This document shows, one piece after another, positions 1-7,276 of a DNA stretch of 13,574 nt (positions within the stretch are counted from its first letter, which is position 1; each line of letters begins with the position of its first letter). A program made the translations under genes and the position numbers. The DNA is from JANNRW01 sp031401815 (GTDB lineage: Bacteria; Desulfobacterota; Desulfuromonadia; Geobacterales; DSM-12255), in assembly GCA_031401815.1 (NCBI GenBank), contig JANNRW010000046.1:1-13574 (forward strand), read 5' to 3'. The notes under the pieces are model-generated. The model had not been told where the DNA came from. It saw only the letters and a list, made by a program, of their open reading frames with translations, and did no database searches.

Positions 1-153
1 ATTGTACTGAATCAGCAAATCCCCTGCTCTCCATGCACCAGATTCGGTTATACCCCTCCATGCTCTTTGGAAGTCAGTTGTCTTGCCGGTATTTCAGTTG
101 ATGAAGTTGTTGATGCGACAAGGAAATTGCTCGGATCCGGATTTACAGAATAA
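1..153 (+). CDS. C-terminal end of a probable family 9 glycosyltransferase (LPS heptosyltransferase type), partial
   Basis: Frame 1 is open from the first base to the TAA at 151-153 and gives 50 residues. The piece has the cysteine-spaced tail CSPC...C...C followed by a segment reading AGISVDEVVDATRKLL. A CxPC motif, a later cysteine and then an 'I-x-x-x-x-V' helix at the C-terminus are what I know from ADP-heptose:LPS heptosyltransferases and related GT9 enzymes, which add sugars to the lipopolysaccharide core at the inner face of the cytoplasmic membrane. The start and the nucleotide-sugar binding region lie outside the window. The gene ends 55 bases before tRNA-Val and has no obvious terminator of its own. 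The family call rests only on this tail, so a different cysteine-tailed protein cannot be excluded. Confidence 0.6.
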   Translation: MVLNQQIPCSPCTRFGYTPPCSLEVSCLAGISVDEVVDATRKLLGSGFTE

Positions 154-162
154 AGAATTCAC

Positions 163-191
163 TTGACTTTATGGCAGGCCATTGATAAAAA
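163..191 (+). promoter_or_regulatory. Candidate sigma70 promoter for tRNA-Val (and probably thrS)
   Basis: TTGACT (163-168) and TAAAAA (186-191) are separated by 17 bases. They match the -35 consensus at five of six positions and the -10 consensus at four of six. Transcription would begin around 197-199, about ten bases before the mature tRNA. There is no room for another promoter between the tRNA and thrS, so this is the best candidate driver of both. Confidence 0.5.
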
Positions 192-208
192 TTACGTTCG
201 TTTATTTC

Positions 209-283
209 AGGCGCGTAGCTCAGGGGTAGAGCACTAGCTCGACACGCTAGGGGTCGGCGGTTCGAAACCGCCCGCGCCTACCA
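209..283 (+). tRNA. tRNA-Val (anticodon GAC), CCA encoded
   Basis: A full cloverleaf folds by eye. The acceptor stem AGGCGCG (209-215) pairs with CGCGCCT (273-279), and the D stem GCTC (218-221) pairs with GAGC (229-232). The anticodon stem CTAGC/GCTAG encloses the loop TCGACAC, whose anticodon is GAC. The T stem GGCGG/CCGCC encloses TTCGAAA. The discriminator is A280 and CCA is encoded at 281-283. GAC reads the valine codons GUC and GUU. The gene sits directly upstream of thrS, with a terminator-like hairpin between them. Confidence 0.97.
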
Positions 284-311
284 TTGCTTTACAGCAGCAG
301 GTGAAAGTGTG

Positions 312-339
312 AGGCATCGGCATCGATGCCTTTTCTTTT
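312..339 (+). terminator. Terminator-like hairpin between tRNA-Val and thrS
   Basis: AGGCATCG (312-319) pairs perfectly with CGATGCCT (324-331) around the loop GCAT, and the tract TTTCTTTT follows (332-339). The shape is that of an intrinsic terminator for tRNA-Val. However, the thrS start codon is only 11 bases beyond it and its ribosome site (GAGG, 341-344) abuts the T tract. The hairpin must therefore be partly read through, or act as an attenuator of thrS. Confidence 0.75.
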
Positions 340-350
340 AGAGGCTAAAT

Positions 351-2261
351 ATGAGCAGTATATCGGTTAAATTGCCTGATGGGTCTTGCAGGAATCTTGA
401 GCTCGGCGCGACAGTTCGCGATCTGGCCGCATCTATCGGTGCAGGTCTTGCTCGGGCAGCCATTGCCGGCATGGTGAATGGCCAGCTTGTAGATGTTTCG
501 GCACATCTGCCTGACGGAGCCGAAGTAGCCATAATAACTGAAAAAAGCCCTGAAGCTCTTGAAATAATAAGACACTCCACATCGCATCTGATGGCGCAGG
601 CAGTCAAGGAGCTTTTTCCGGAAGCCAAGGTGACTATCGGCCCGGCAATTGAGACTGGGTTCTATTACGATTTTGATGTAGATCACCCGTTTACTCCGGA
701 AGATCTTGAAAAGATAGAGATAAAGATGCAGGAGCTTGCCAGGGCTGGCCTTCAGATTGAACGCAGGGAGCTTTCAAGTGCCGATGCCATCACTCTCTTC
801 GCTAAAATGGGCGAAGATTATAAGGTTGAACTGATAGAGGATCTGGGTGCTGATTCGGTTTCTGTCTACTCTCAGGGCGATTTTGCAGATCTATGCCGTG
901 GGCCGCACCTGCCGTCTACTTCCTGGTGCAAGGCGTTCAAGCTCACCTCGATTGCCGGTGCTTACTGGCGAGGCGATGAGAAACGGAAGATGCTCCAGCG
1001 AGTTTACGGCACTGCATTTGCCGACAAGAAAGAGCTGGATGCCTATCTGGAGCGTATTGAAGAGGCAAAGAGACGAGATCACCGTAAACTTGGAAGGGAG
1101 CTTGATCTGTTCTCTTTCAGTGATGAGGTTGGCGCAGGTTTTGCTATCTGGCACCCCAAAGGAGCGATGCTCCGTACGATTCTTGAGGATTTCGAACGCA
1201 AGGAGCATCTGAAGAGAGGCTACGATATTGTGGTTGGACCACAGATACTCAAGACCGAGCTATGGCAGCGCTCTGGCCACTATGAAAATTACCGCGAAAA
1301 TATGTATTTCACAGAGGTAGATGAGCAAAGTTTTGGCGTCAAGCCGATGAACTGTCTTGCTCATATGATGATATACAAATCACAGCTTCGCAGCTATAGG
1401 GATCTTCCGCTACGCTTCTTTGAGCTTGGCACTGTTCACCGCCATGAAAGGGCAGGGGTGCTTCACGGGCTGATGCGTGTAAGATGTTTTACTCAGGATG
1501 ATGCTCATATTCTCTGCACTCCCGAGCAGCTTGATGCCGAGATAAAGGGTGTAATAGCCTTTGTTGCTGATGTAATGGCCAAGTTCGGTTTTGAATTTGA
1601 TATGGAGCTTTCGACCCGTCCGGAAAAATCGATCGGTTCCGATGAGGACTGGAGCAGAGCTACAGCAGCACTTCAGGGGGCTCTTCAGGATTCAGGGCAT
1701 CCTTATGAAATAAATGAAGGTGATGGCGCATTTTACGGCCCTAAAATCGACATCAAGCTCAGAGACTGCCTTGACAGAAAGTGGCAGTGTGCTACAATCC
1801 AGTGCGATTTTACCCTGCCGGAGCGTTTTGATCTCACCTATGTCGACAGTGATGGCGAACGCAAGCGTCCTGTCATGGTTCACAGGGTCATTCTCGGTTC
1901 AATCGAACGTTTCATCGGTGTTCTGATCGAGCACTTTGCAGGCAATTTTCCGGTCTGGCTTGCACCGGTCCAGGCTGTTTTATTGACTGTTACGGATGCG
2001 CAGATTCAGTATGCGCAGCAGGTTCATGACCAGCTTCGTGCAGCAGGCATCAGAATCCAGAAGGATTTCAGAAATGAAAAGCTCGGCTTCAAAATTCGCG
2101 AAGCCCAGCTTCAGAAAATCCCTTATATGCTTATTGTCGGTGACAAGGAGCTGGAATGCCGGACTATAACTCCCCTTTTCAGGGATGGCAGGAATCTTGA
2201 GTCAATGAGCGCAGATGAATTTACCGGTTTCATCATCAAGGAATCAGCAGATTACCACTAG
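351..2261 (+). CDS. thrS: Threonyl-tRNA synthetase
   Basis: This cytoplasmic class II synthetase charges tRNA-Thr using ATP and threonine. Its 636 residues match the usual length (E. coli 642). An N-terminal TGS domain (about 1-62) is followed by the editing domain with H75xxxH79 and C182xxxH186, which removes misacylated serine. The catalytic core spans about 245-530 and includes motif 2 around RFFELGTVHRHE (355-366). The three zinc ligands that recognise threonine are C335, H386 and H511, almost the same numbers as in E. coli. An anticodon-binding domain fills the C-terminus. The ATG has GAGG six bases upstream. The stop codon overlaps the Shine-Dalgarno of infC, so the two genes are tightly linked. 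A terminator-like hairpin directly in front suggests attenuation. Confidence 0.97.
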   Translation: MSSISVKLPDGSCRNLELGATVRDLAASIGAGLARAAIAGMVNGQLVDVSAHLPDGAEVAIITEKSPEALEIIRHSTSHLMAQAVKELFPEAKVTIGPAIETGFYYDFDVDHPFTPEDLEKIEIKMQELARAGLQIERRELSSADAITLFAKMGEDYKVELIEDLGADSVSVYSQGDFADLCRGPHLPSTSWCKAFKLTSIAGAYWRGDEKRKMLQRVYGTAFADKKELDAYLERIEEAKRRDHRKLGRELDLFSFSDEVGAGFAIWHPKGAMLRTILEDFERKEHLKRGYDIVVGPQILKTELWQRSGHYENYRENMYFTEVDEQSFGVKPMNCLAHMMIYKSQLRSYRDLPLRFFELGTVHRHERAGVLHGLMRVRCFTQDDAHILCTPEQLDAEIKGVIAFVADVMAKFGFEFDMELSTRPEKSIGSDEDWSRATAALQGALQDSGHPYEINEGDGAFYGPKIDIKLRDCLDRKWQCATIQCDFTLPERFDLTYVDSDGERKRPVMVHRVILGSIERFIGVLIEHFAGNFPVWLAPVQAVLLTVTDAQIQYAQQVHDQLRAAGIRIQKDFRNEKLGFKIREAQLQKIPYMLIVGDKELECRTITPLFRDGRNLESMSADEFTGFIIKESADYH

Positions 2262-2275
2262 GAGGTGGCGTCATA
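2261..2275 (+). promoter_or_regulatory. Ribosome binding site selecting an ATA start for infC
   Basis: GGAGGTG (2261-2267) is a near-perfect Shine-Dalgarno; its first G is also the last base of the thrS stop. Five bases later lies ATA (2273-2275), in frame with IF3. There is no ATG, GTG or TTG in this frame between the thrS stop and codon 38 of IF3. ATA is thus placed exactly where a start codon should be. Confidence 0.8.
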
Positions 2276-2785
2276 GCTAAAGCAACGGTTAACATCAATC
2301 AGGCAATAAGATCGAGAGAGGTTAGGGTTATAGGTGCAGAAGGGGAACCGCTCGGCATTCTTCAGACTCATGAAGCTCTTGCAATGGCGGAGAGCCAGCA
2401 ACTTGACCTGGTTGAGGTATCACCGACCGCTGTGCCACCTGTTTGCCGGATCATGGATTATGGCAAATTCAAGTATCAGCAGAGCAAGAAGATGCAGGAA
2501 GCCAAGAAGAAACAGGTTCATGTTCAGCTTAAAGAGGTAAAGCTTCGCCCGAAGACTGATGAACATGACCTTCTGTTCAAGATAAAGCATGTTCGTCGGT
2601 TCCTTGAAGAGGGTAACAAGGCAAAGATAACACTTGTTTTCCGTGGGCGTGAAATTACTCATATGGAGTATGGTCAGAGGGCTCTCGACCGTTTTGCCCA
2701 TGATCTGGAAGATGTTGCAGTGATTGAAGTCAAGCCTAAGATGGAAGGGCGCAGTATGTTCATGATAGTTGCCCCCAAGAAATAA
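2273..2785 (+). CDS. infC: Translation initiation factor IF-3, non-canonical ATA start
   Basis: IF3 binds the 30S subunit, keeps it from joining 50S too early and checks the start codon and initiator tRNA. From the ATA the protein is 170 residues: an N-terminal domain (about 1-75), a lysine-rich linker around KKMQEAKKKQ, and a C-terminal domain containing VKLRPKTDEHD and KIKHVRRFLEEG. The ATA is preferred because it lies five bases after a strong Shine-Dalgarno and restores the conserved N-terminus. The first in-frame ATG (2384) would remove 37 residues of it. In E. coli infC starts at AUU, and IF3 represses its own synthesis by rejecting that codon; AUA belongs to the same disfavoured class, so similar autoregulation is inferred here. 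A 150-base structured spacer separates it from rpmI. Confidence 0.95.
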   Translation: MAKATVNINQAIRSREVRVIGAEGEPLGILQTHEALAMAESQQLDLVEVSPTAVPPVCRIMDYGKFKYQQSKKMQEAKKKQVHVQLKEVKLRPKTDEHDLLFKIKHVRRFLEEGNKAKITLVFRGREITHMEYGQRALDRFAHDLEDVAVIEVKPKMEGRSMFMIVAPKK

Positions 2786-2908
2786 TTCCGTTTTGCATTC
2801 AAGATGACACCAAGGCGGCAAGGAGGAAGCGACGTAGACGTACATTTTTAGTACGTTGAGGAGCTGACGACGTAGCCAACGAAGGTGCCGCTTGAAAGCG
2901 AAATGGAA
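2786..2908. repeat. Mosaic inverted-repeat element between infC and rpmI
   Basis: The outer arms 2786-2811 and 2884-2908 are imperfect reverse complements; both begin (each read inward from its own end) with TTCC and end with CACC, and share TTCAAG. At the centre ACGTAC (2838-2843) pairs with GTACGT (2851-2856) around ATTTTTA. Each half also carries a related direct-repeat unit: AAGGAGGAAGCGACGTAG and TGAGGAGCTGACGACGTAG. The structure starts on the base after the infC stop. It resembles dispersed intergenic elements I recall from Geobacter-like genomes, but I could not search for copies. It could also serve as an mRNA structure controlling rpmI-rplT. Confidence 0.6.
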
Positions 2909-2935
2909 TAAATATAAAGCAAGAGGGAGATAGTT

Positions 2936-3133
2936 ATGCCGAAAATCAAGACAAACAGCGGAGCAGCCAAGCGTTTTACAAAAACCGCTTCAGGCAAGAT
3001 CAAGCGGGGCTGCGCATTCACAAGTCATATTCTCACCAGCAAAACCCGCAAGTGCAAGCGTAATCTGCGACGTGGGGGACTGGTTGCTGCTGCTGATGCA
3101 AAGAATATTGCCAAACTTATTCCGTATATGTAA
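2936..3133 (+). CDS. rpmI: 50S ribosomal protein L35
   Basis: This 65-residue basic protein has the standard length and layout of L35, a component of the large ribosomal subunit. It begins MPKIKTNSGAAKRF and continues through a lysine/arginine-rich middle (KTRKCKRNLRRGG) to a short hydrophobic end (LIPYM). The ATG follows an AGAGGGAGA ribosome site (2922-2930). It lies between infC and rplT, the common bacterial order IF3-L35-L20. In E. coli L20 represses this operon by binding an RNA structure upstream of rpmI; the repeat in front of this copy is in the corresponding place, but I see no proof that L20 binds it. Confidence 0.97.
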   Translation: MPKIKTNSGAAKRFTKTASGKIKRGCAFTSHILTSKTRKCKRNLRRGGLVAAADAKNIAKLIPYM

Positions 3134-3137
3134 TTAC

Positions 3138-3193
3138 AGGTAGAAGACTGAAGGCTGAAGGGAATCAGGCATTACTTCAGTCTTCTACCTTTT
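3138..3193 (+). terminator. 16-bp hairpin with T tract between rpmI and rplT
   Basis: Bases 3138-3153 (AGGTAGAAGACTGAAG) are the exact reverse complement of 3175-3190. A 21-base loop separates them and TTTT ends at 3193. The left arm runs into the loop as 7-base units (GAAGACT, GAAGGCT, GAAGGGA). It could be a partial terminator, a processing or stabilising hairpin, or a dispersed repeat copy. A full terminator is unlikely, because rplT has no obvious promoter of its own downstream. Confidence 0.55.
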
Positions 3194-3279
3194 ACCTTAA
3201 GCCTGCTTTAAAGTCCGTGAACCGTGAGGAATCGTCTCCCCTTGCGGATCCGGCGAAATAAAAACAAAAGGAGTAGTTC

Positions 3280-3633
3280 ATGCCACGCGTAAAAAGAGGA
3301 TTTAAAGCGAGACAGAGAAGAAACAAGGTTCTCAAACTAGCAAAGGGTTACAGAGGTGCTCGCAGCAAGCTTTTCAGAAGTGCAACAGAGGCGGTTGATC
3401 GTGCTCTTAATTATGCATTTCGTGACCGCAGAGTAAAAAAGCGCGATTTTCGTGCTCTCTGGATTGTCAGGATCAATGCTGCTGCACGCATTAACGGAAT
3501 TACCTACAGCAAGCTGATTCATGGTCTGAAGCTGGCTAAAGTTGAAATTGACCGCAAAGTACTGGCTGATCTGGCTGTTTCGGATCCGTCCGGTTTTGCG
3601 CAGGTTGCAGGTCTTGCCAAAGCAGGTGCATAG
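3280..3633 (+). CDS. rplT: 50S ribosomal protein L20
   Basis: L20 is an early-binding 23S rRNA protein required for assembly of the large subunit. The 117-residue product has the normal length (E. coli 118). Its very basic N-terminal extension (MPRVKRGFKARQRRNKVLKLAKGY) is followed by the globular part with RDRRVKKRDFRALWIVRINAAAR and INGITYSKLIHGL. The ATG has AAAAGGAG six bases upstream. It lies 146 bases after rpmI, which is far for this operon; the gap holds a 16-bp hairpin. A strong terminator-like hairpin follows 18 bases after the stop. In other bacteria L20 is also the translational repressor of this operon. Confidence 0.97.
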   Translation: MPRVKRGFKARQRRNKVLKLAKGYRGARSKLFRSATEAVDRALNYAFRDRRVKKRDFRALWIVRINAAARINGITYSKLIHGLKLAKVEIDRKVLADLAVSDPSGFAQVAGLAKAGA

Positions 3634-3651
3634 CATTAAACATGACAGAAT

Positions 3652-3688
3652 AAAGAAATGGAATGCGGGCATTCCATTTCTTTTTTTT
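3652..3688 (+). terminator. Strong terminator-like hairpin between rplT and pheS
   Basis: AAAGAAATGGAATG (3652-3665) pairs with the complementary strand at 3670-3683 for 14 base pairs around the loop CGGG, followed by an unbroken T tract to 3688. This is an intrinsic terminator by form. The pheS ATG is only 15 bases beyond, so pheS must depend on read-through, on regulated antitermination, or on a promoter inside rplT that I did not recognise. Confidence 0.85.
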
Positions 3689-3703
3689 TAAGGATTATCA
3701 CGG

Positions 3704-4720
3704 ATGAGAGAAGAGCTGAAGCAGATGCAGGACAAGGCTCTGGCCGAGCTTGCTGCTGTTGCCGACAGTGAGCAACTTCAGGCATTCAAGGTCAGATACC
3801 TTGGCAGAAAAGGTGAATTGACCTCTATCATGAAGGGGGTCGGAGGACTCTCGTTACAAGAGAGGCCGCTGATTGGCCAGATAGTAAATTCAGTACGCGA
3901 TATCCTTGAAGAGCAGATCGAGCTTTTGTCCCTTCGCCTCAAGGAGTCGGCCAGGGCAGCAAGAATGCAGGAAGAGAGGATCGATGTCACCCTCCCCGGA
4001 AGGCAGCCACACAAGGGCACCAAGCATCCTGTAACAATGGTAATTGAAGAGATCAGCGATATCTTTGCAGGGCTCGGTTTCATGGTGGCAGAAGGGCCTG
4101 AAATAGAGCTTGACTATTATAATTTCGAAGCTTTGAACTTCCCCAAGGATCACCCTGCCCGTGATATGCAGGATACCTTCTTTGTCCAGGATAATCTGCT
4201 GCTCCGGACTCATACCTCACCTGTCCAGATAAGGACAATGCTTAAACAGAAGCCACCGTTAAGAATAATTGCGCCCGGAACAGTTTATCGCTGTGATTAT
4301 GACGCTACCCATTCACCTATGTTTCATCAGATTGAAGGCCTTATGGTCGACAAGGGGGTTACTTTCGCCGACCTGAAGGGGATACTGACCCTGTTTACCA
4401 ATCAGATGTTTGGAAGCGATATCGGGGTGAGGCTCAGGCCGAGTTTTTTCCCGTTTACCGAGCCGAGTGCAGAGGTCGATATTGCCTGCGTAATCTGTAG
4501 AGGCAAGGGGTGCCGTGTCTGCAAGAACTCAGGCTGGCTGGAAATTCTCGGAGCAGGGATGGTTGATCCTGAAGTTTTCCGTCATGTAGATTATGACAAC
4601 GAAGCTGTGAGCGGTTTTGCTTTTGGTATGGGGATAGAGCGTGTCGCCATGCTTAAATATGGCATCAATGACATGCGCCTTCTCTTTGAAAATGATGTCA
4701 GGTTTCTGTCACAATTCTAA
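3704..4720 (+). CDS. pheS: Phenylalanyl-tRNA synthetase alpha subunit
   Basis: This is the catalytic subunit of the alpha2-beta2 enzyme that charges tRNA-Phe. Its 338 residues include an N-terminal coiled-coil arm (about 1-90) that contacts tRNA, then the class II catalytic domain. Motif 2 appears as TVYRCDYDATHSPMFHQIEG, and motif 3 as GFAFGMGIERVAMLKYG near the end. A four-cysteine insertion (C262, C265, C270, C273, then GWLEILGAGMV) is usual for bacterial PheS. The ATG is preceded by AAGGA (3689-3693) ten bases away. pheT follows after 38 bases, so the subunits are co-transcribed. The preceding terminator-like hairpin suggests attenuation, but I found no phenylalanine-rich leader peptide. 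Confidence 0.97.
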   Translation: MREELKQMQDKALAELAAVADSEQLQAFKVRYLGRKGELTSIMKGVGGLSLQERPLIGQIVNSVRDILEEQIELLSLRLKESARAARMQEERIDVTLPGRQPHKGTKHPVTMVIEEISDIFAGLGFMVAEGPEIELDYYNFEALNFPKDHPARDMQDTFFVQDNLLLRTHTSPVQIRTMLKQKPPLRIIAPGTVYRCDYDATHSPMFHQIEGLMVDKGVTFADLKGILTLFTNQMFGSDIGVRLRPSFFPFTEPSAEVDIACVICRGKGCRVCKNSGWLEILGAGMVDPEVFRHVDYDNEAVSGFAFGMGIERVAMLKYGINDMRLLFENDVRFLSQF

Positions 4721-4758
4721 AGCTATACTTTTTTTAAACAGTTCAGGAAATATGAAAC

Positions 4759-7164
4759 ATGAAAGTTAGTTATAACTGGCTCAAAGAGTTTGTAGATTTT
4801 GATAATACGCCTGATGAGCTGTCTCACCTGCTTACCATGCTTGGTCTTGAAGTCGAGGGGATCGAAAAATCCGGTGAAGGGCTTGATGATGTAATTGTTG
4901 CTGTTGTTGAGGAGCGCGACCAGCACCCGAATGCCGACAAGCTCTCTCTTTGCAGGGTTAATACTGGGAGCGAGGCATTAAGTATCGTCTGCGGAGCCAG
5001 TAATTTCGCCACTGGTGACAAGGTTGCGCTTGCCATGATAGGTGCTGTTCTGCCTGGCGATTTTCGTATCAAACGCTCGAAGATTCGCGGTGAAGAGTCA
5101 TTTGGAATGCTATGTTCTGAAAAAGAGCTTGGTCTGGCTGAAGAGTCTGAAGGGATCATGATTCTTCCGGTTGAGATGGAGATTGGAACCCCTGTTTTTC
5201 AGGCATTGGGGCTTAAAGATACTGTTTTCGAGATCGGACTTACACCAAATAGAGCTGATTGTCTGAGTGTTATCGGAGTAGCCCGGGAGATTGCTGCAAA
5301 ACTCGGTAAAAAGGTGAAATATGTTGACCCGTTAGTGAAAGAAGGGGGGCTGAAGGCGAGCCAGTTTGCTTCAGTGCAGATAAATGATCCTGATCTCTGC
5401 CCGAGATATACAGCCAGATATATAACCGGCTGCACTGTTGCCCCCTCTCCTCAATGGCTCGTAAACCGTCTCAGAGCCATGGGGCAGCGGTCGATCAATA
5501 ATGTTGTTGATATCACCAATTATGTGCTTCTGGAGTACGGGCACCCATTGCATGCCTTTGATTTCCGTCAGTTGGCCGGTGGGCAGATTATTGTGCGCCG
5601 GGCAGATGAGGGTGAAAAGTTTACGACTCTTGACGGTCAGGAGCGGCTGCTTTCCTCTTCTGACCTTACAATCCGTGATGCAGAACGAGCAGTAGCTCTG
5701 GCCGGTATTATGGGGGGTGAGAACTCTGAAATTGCTCTTGATACGACCACGATTCTACTGGAGAGTGCCTATTTTGACCCATCTGCGATTCGACTGACCA
5801 GTAAACGGCTCGGTATTCATAGCGAGTCATCGCATCGCTTCGAAAGAGGGGCGGACGTAAATATTGTTACGACTGCTCTTGACAGGGCTGCCGCACTGAT
5901 AGCAGAACTGGCTGGTGGCGAGGTTGCAAGAGGCGTGATCGATGTATATCCGGCTCTCTTACAGGATAAGATAATCACTGTCAGAACGGCCAGGGTTAAT
6001 GAACTCCTTGGGCTTGATCTAGATGAGCAGACTATAGCGGCGATTTTCAGAAATCTTGAATTTATCGTAGAGCTGGCAGACGGTGCTGCAATGGATGTAA
6101 GGATCCCTTCTTTCCGCGTCGATATTGAGCGTGAAATTGATCTTGTCGAAGAGGTTGCCCGGCTGTATGGCTTTGAAAATATTCCGACTACAATGCCTGT
6201 TGCGACAGTTTTTTCCGACAGAATTTCCCAGACTCAGCTACTTGAGCGAAACCTGAAGAACCATCTTGTTGGTGCCGGGTTCAATGAAGTTATCAACTTC
6301 AGTTTTTCATCCCATGCTGATATCAAAAACATGCTATTCATTGATACTGATCGTCGCAAGAGCGCAATAGCGCTGATGAATCCACTGGTTGATGAACATG
6401 CTGTCATGCGGACTACGCTGCTCCCCGGCTTGTTACAGACAACAGCGCGAAACTTCAGCCTGCGCAGTTTCAACCTGCGCATATTCGAGATGAGACGAGT
6501 CTACTGGATAAAGCCGGGCAACGAACTCCCTGATGAGCCACTCCATGTTGCTGGGGTTATGACCGGACAACGTTTCCGAGAAGGCTGGAACCAGTCAAAG
6601 GAGCAGGTTGACTTCTTTGATCTTAAAGGGGTTGTGGAGTCTGTTGCAGAGCTCTTCAGGATGACCGATCTGACCTTTAACCAGGGGGGGGCTGAACCTT
6701 TCTATCATCCCGGTAAATCGGCTGAAATAATCTGTTCTGGCGAACTGATCGGAACAATGGGAGAAATCCATCCTGATGTTCTTGACAGTTTTGGTCTTGA
6801 GAAGTCGGTCTATTATTTTGAGCTTGATTTTGCGAAGCTTGTCAAATTTGCTTCAATAACTCCTACTGTAACTGCGCCATCAAGATTTCCGGATACGTAT
6901 CGCGACATTGCAATGCTTGTTGCTGATGAAACCCCAGCGAGCAGCATAATCGATACGATTTACCGGGTCAAAATAGATAAAGTCCGTAACGTGGAGATAT
7001 TTGACCTGTACACCGGAGACAAGATTCCAGAGGGGGAGAAAAGTATTGCTGTAAGGGTTCGTTATGGTGCTTTTGACAGAACTCTGACTGATGAAGAGGT
7101 GACGAAGTATCATCAAAAGATCCTTAATACCCTGGTTGCGGAGTTGAATATAACCTTGCGATAA
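4759..7164 (+). CDS. pheT: Phenylalanyl-tRNA synthetase beta subunit
   Basis: The beta subunit binds tRNA-Phe and edits misacylated tyrosine. Its 801 residues have the full bacterial length. In order there is an EMAP/OB-fold tRNA-binding domain (about 40-150, with HPNADKLSLCRV and KIRGEESFGMLCSEKELGL), the B3/B4 editing region (about 210-395, with NVVDITNYVLLEYGHPLHAFD and SSHRFERG), the B5 domain (about 400-475), a catalytic-like core, and the C-terminal ferredoxin-fold anticodon-binding domain (about 705-800, with PSRFPDTYRDIAMLV). AGGAA lies ten bases before the ATG. A run of eight G at 6684-6691 encodes Gln-Gly-Gly-Ala; the frame is intact across it. The operon seems to end here, since a fresh promoter follows. 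Confidence 0.97.
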   Translation: MKVSYNWLKEFVDFDNTPDELSHLLTMLGLEVEGIEKSGEGLDDVIVAVVEERDQHPNADKLSLCRVNTGSEALSIVCGASNFATGDKVALAMIGAVLPGDFRIKRSKIRGEESFGMLCSEKELGLAEESEGIMILPVEMEIGTPVFQALGLKDTVFEIGLTPNRADCLSVIGVAREIAAKLGKKVKYVDPLVKEGGLKASQFASVQINDPDLCPRYTARYITGCTVAPSPQWLVNRLRAMGQRSINNVVDITNYVLLEYGHPLHAFDFRQLAGGQIIVRRADEGEKFTTLDGQERLLSSSDLTIRDAERAVALAGIMGGENSEIALDTTTILLESAYFDPSAIRLTSKRLGIHSESSHRFERGADVNIVTTALDRAAALIAELAGGEVARGVIDVYPALLQDKIITVRTARVNELLGLDLDEQTIAAIFRNLEFIVELADGAAMDVRIPSFRVDIEREIDLVEEVARLYGFENIPTTMPVATVFSDRISQTQLLERNLKNHLVGAGFNEVINFSFSSHADIKNMLFIDTDRRKSAIALMNPLVDEHAVMRTTLLPGLLQTTARNFSLRSFNLRIFEMRRVYWIKPGNELPDEPLHVAGVMTGQRFREGWNQSKEQVDFFDLKGVVESVAELFRMTDLTFNQGGAEPFYHPGKSAEIICSGELIGTMGEIHPDVLDSFGLEKSVYYFELDFAKLVKFASITPTVTAPSRFPDTYRDIAMLVADETPASSIIDTIYRVKIDKVRNVEIFDLYTGDKIPEGEKSIAVRVRYGAFDRTLTDEEVTKYHQKILNTLVAELNITLR

Positions 7165-7191
7165 CTTTTTGATGGAAATGTTAAAAATGGG

Positions 7192-7220
7192 TTGCTATAG
7201 GTTTCCCCATGTGCTATAAA
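7192..7220 (+). promoter_or_regulatory. Sigma70-type promoter for ihfA-merR-tRNA-Pro
   Basis: TTGCTA (7192-7197) and TATAAA (7215-7220) are exactly 17 bases apart, each with four or five matches to consensus. Transcription would start near 7227, leaving a leader of about 50 bases before ihfA. It separates the IHF unit from the pheST operon. Confidence 0.65.
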
Positions 7221-7276
7221 CCATACCCGCTGTCAAATGCGGCATAACTACGAATAATCAATAACTTGAGGGTGCC

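Noticed and set aside
284..350. tRNA-Thr-like operator ahead of thrS, as in E. coli
   Set aside because: The single hairpin has loop GCAT and no threonine anticodon; it looks like a terminator.
847..1212. Overlapping long frames on both strands inside thrS
   Set aside because: They are shadows of the ThrRS editing and catalytic domains; the thrS frame carries all expected active-site residues.
2270..2272. GTC as the infC start codon
   Set aside because: GTC is not a known start and lies too close to the Shine-Dalgarno; the next codon, ATA, has better spacing and belongs to the class used by infC genes.
2420..2845. Open frame of 141 codons on the minus strand across infC
   Set aside because: It lies opposite IF3 and runs into the repeat element. 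It has no ribosome site and no recognisable protein features; IF3 explains the DNA.
3634..3703. Phenylalanine leader peptide or T-box ahead of pheS
   Set aside because: The only consecutive Phe codons come from the terminator T tract itself, and no T-box consensus such as TGGNACCGCG is present.
6684..6691. Run of eight G in pheT as a frameshift site
   Set aside because: The frame continues intact to the normal PheT C-terminus, so it is at most a slippage-prone spot.
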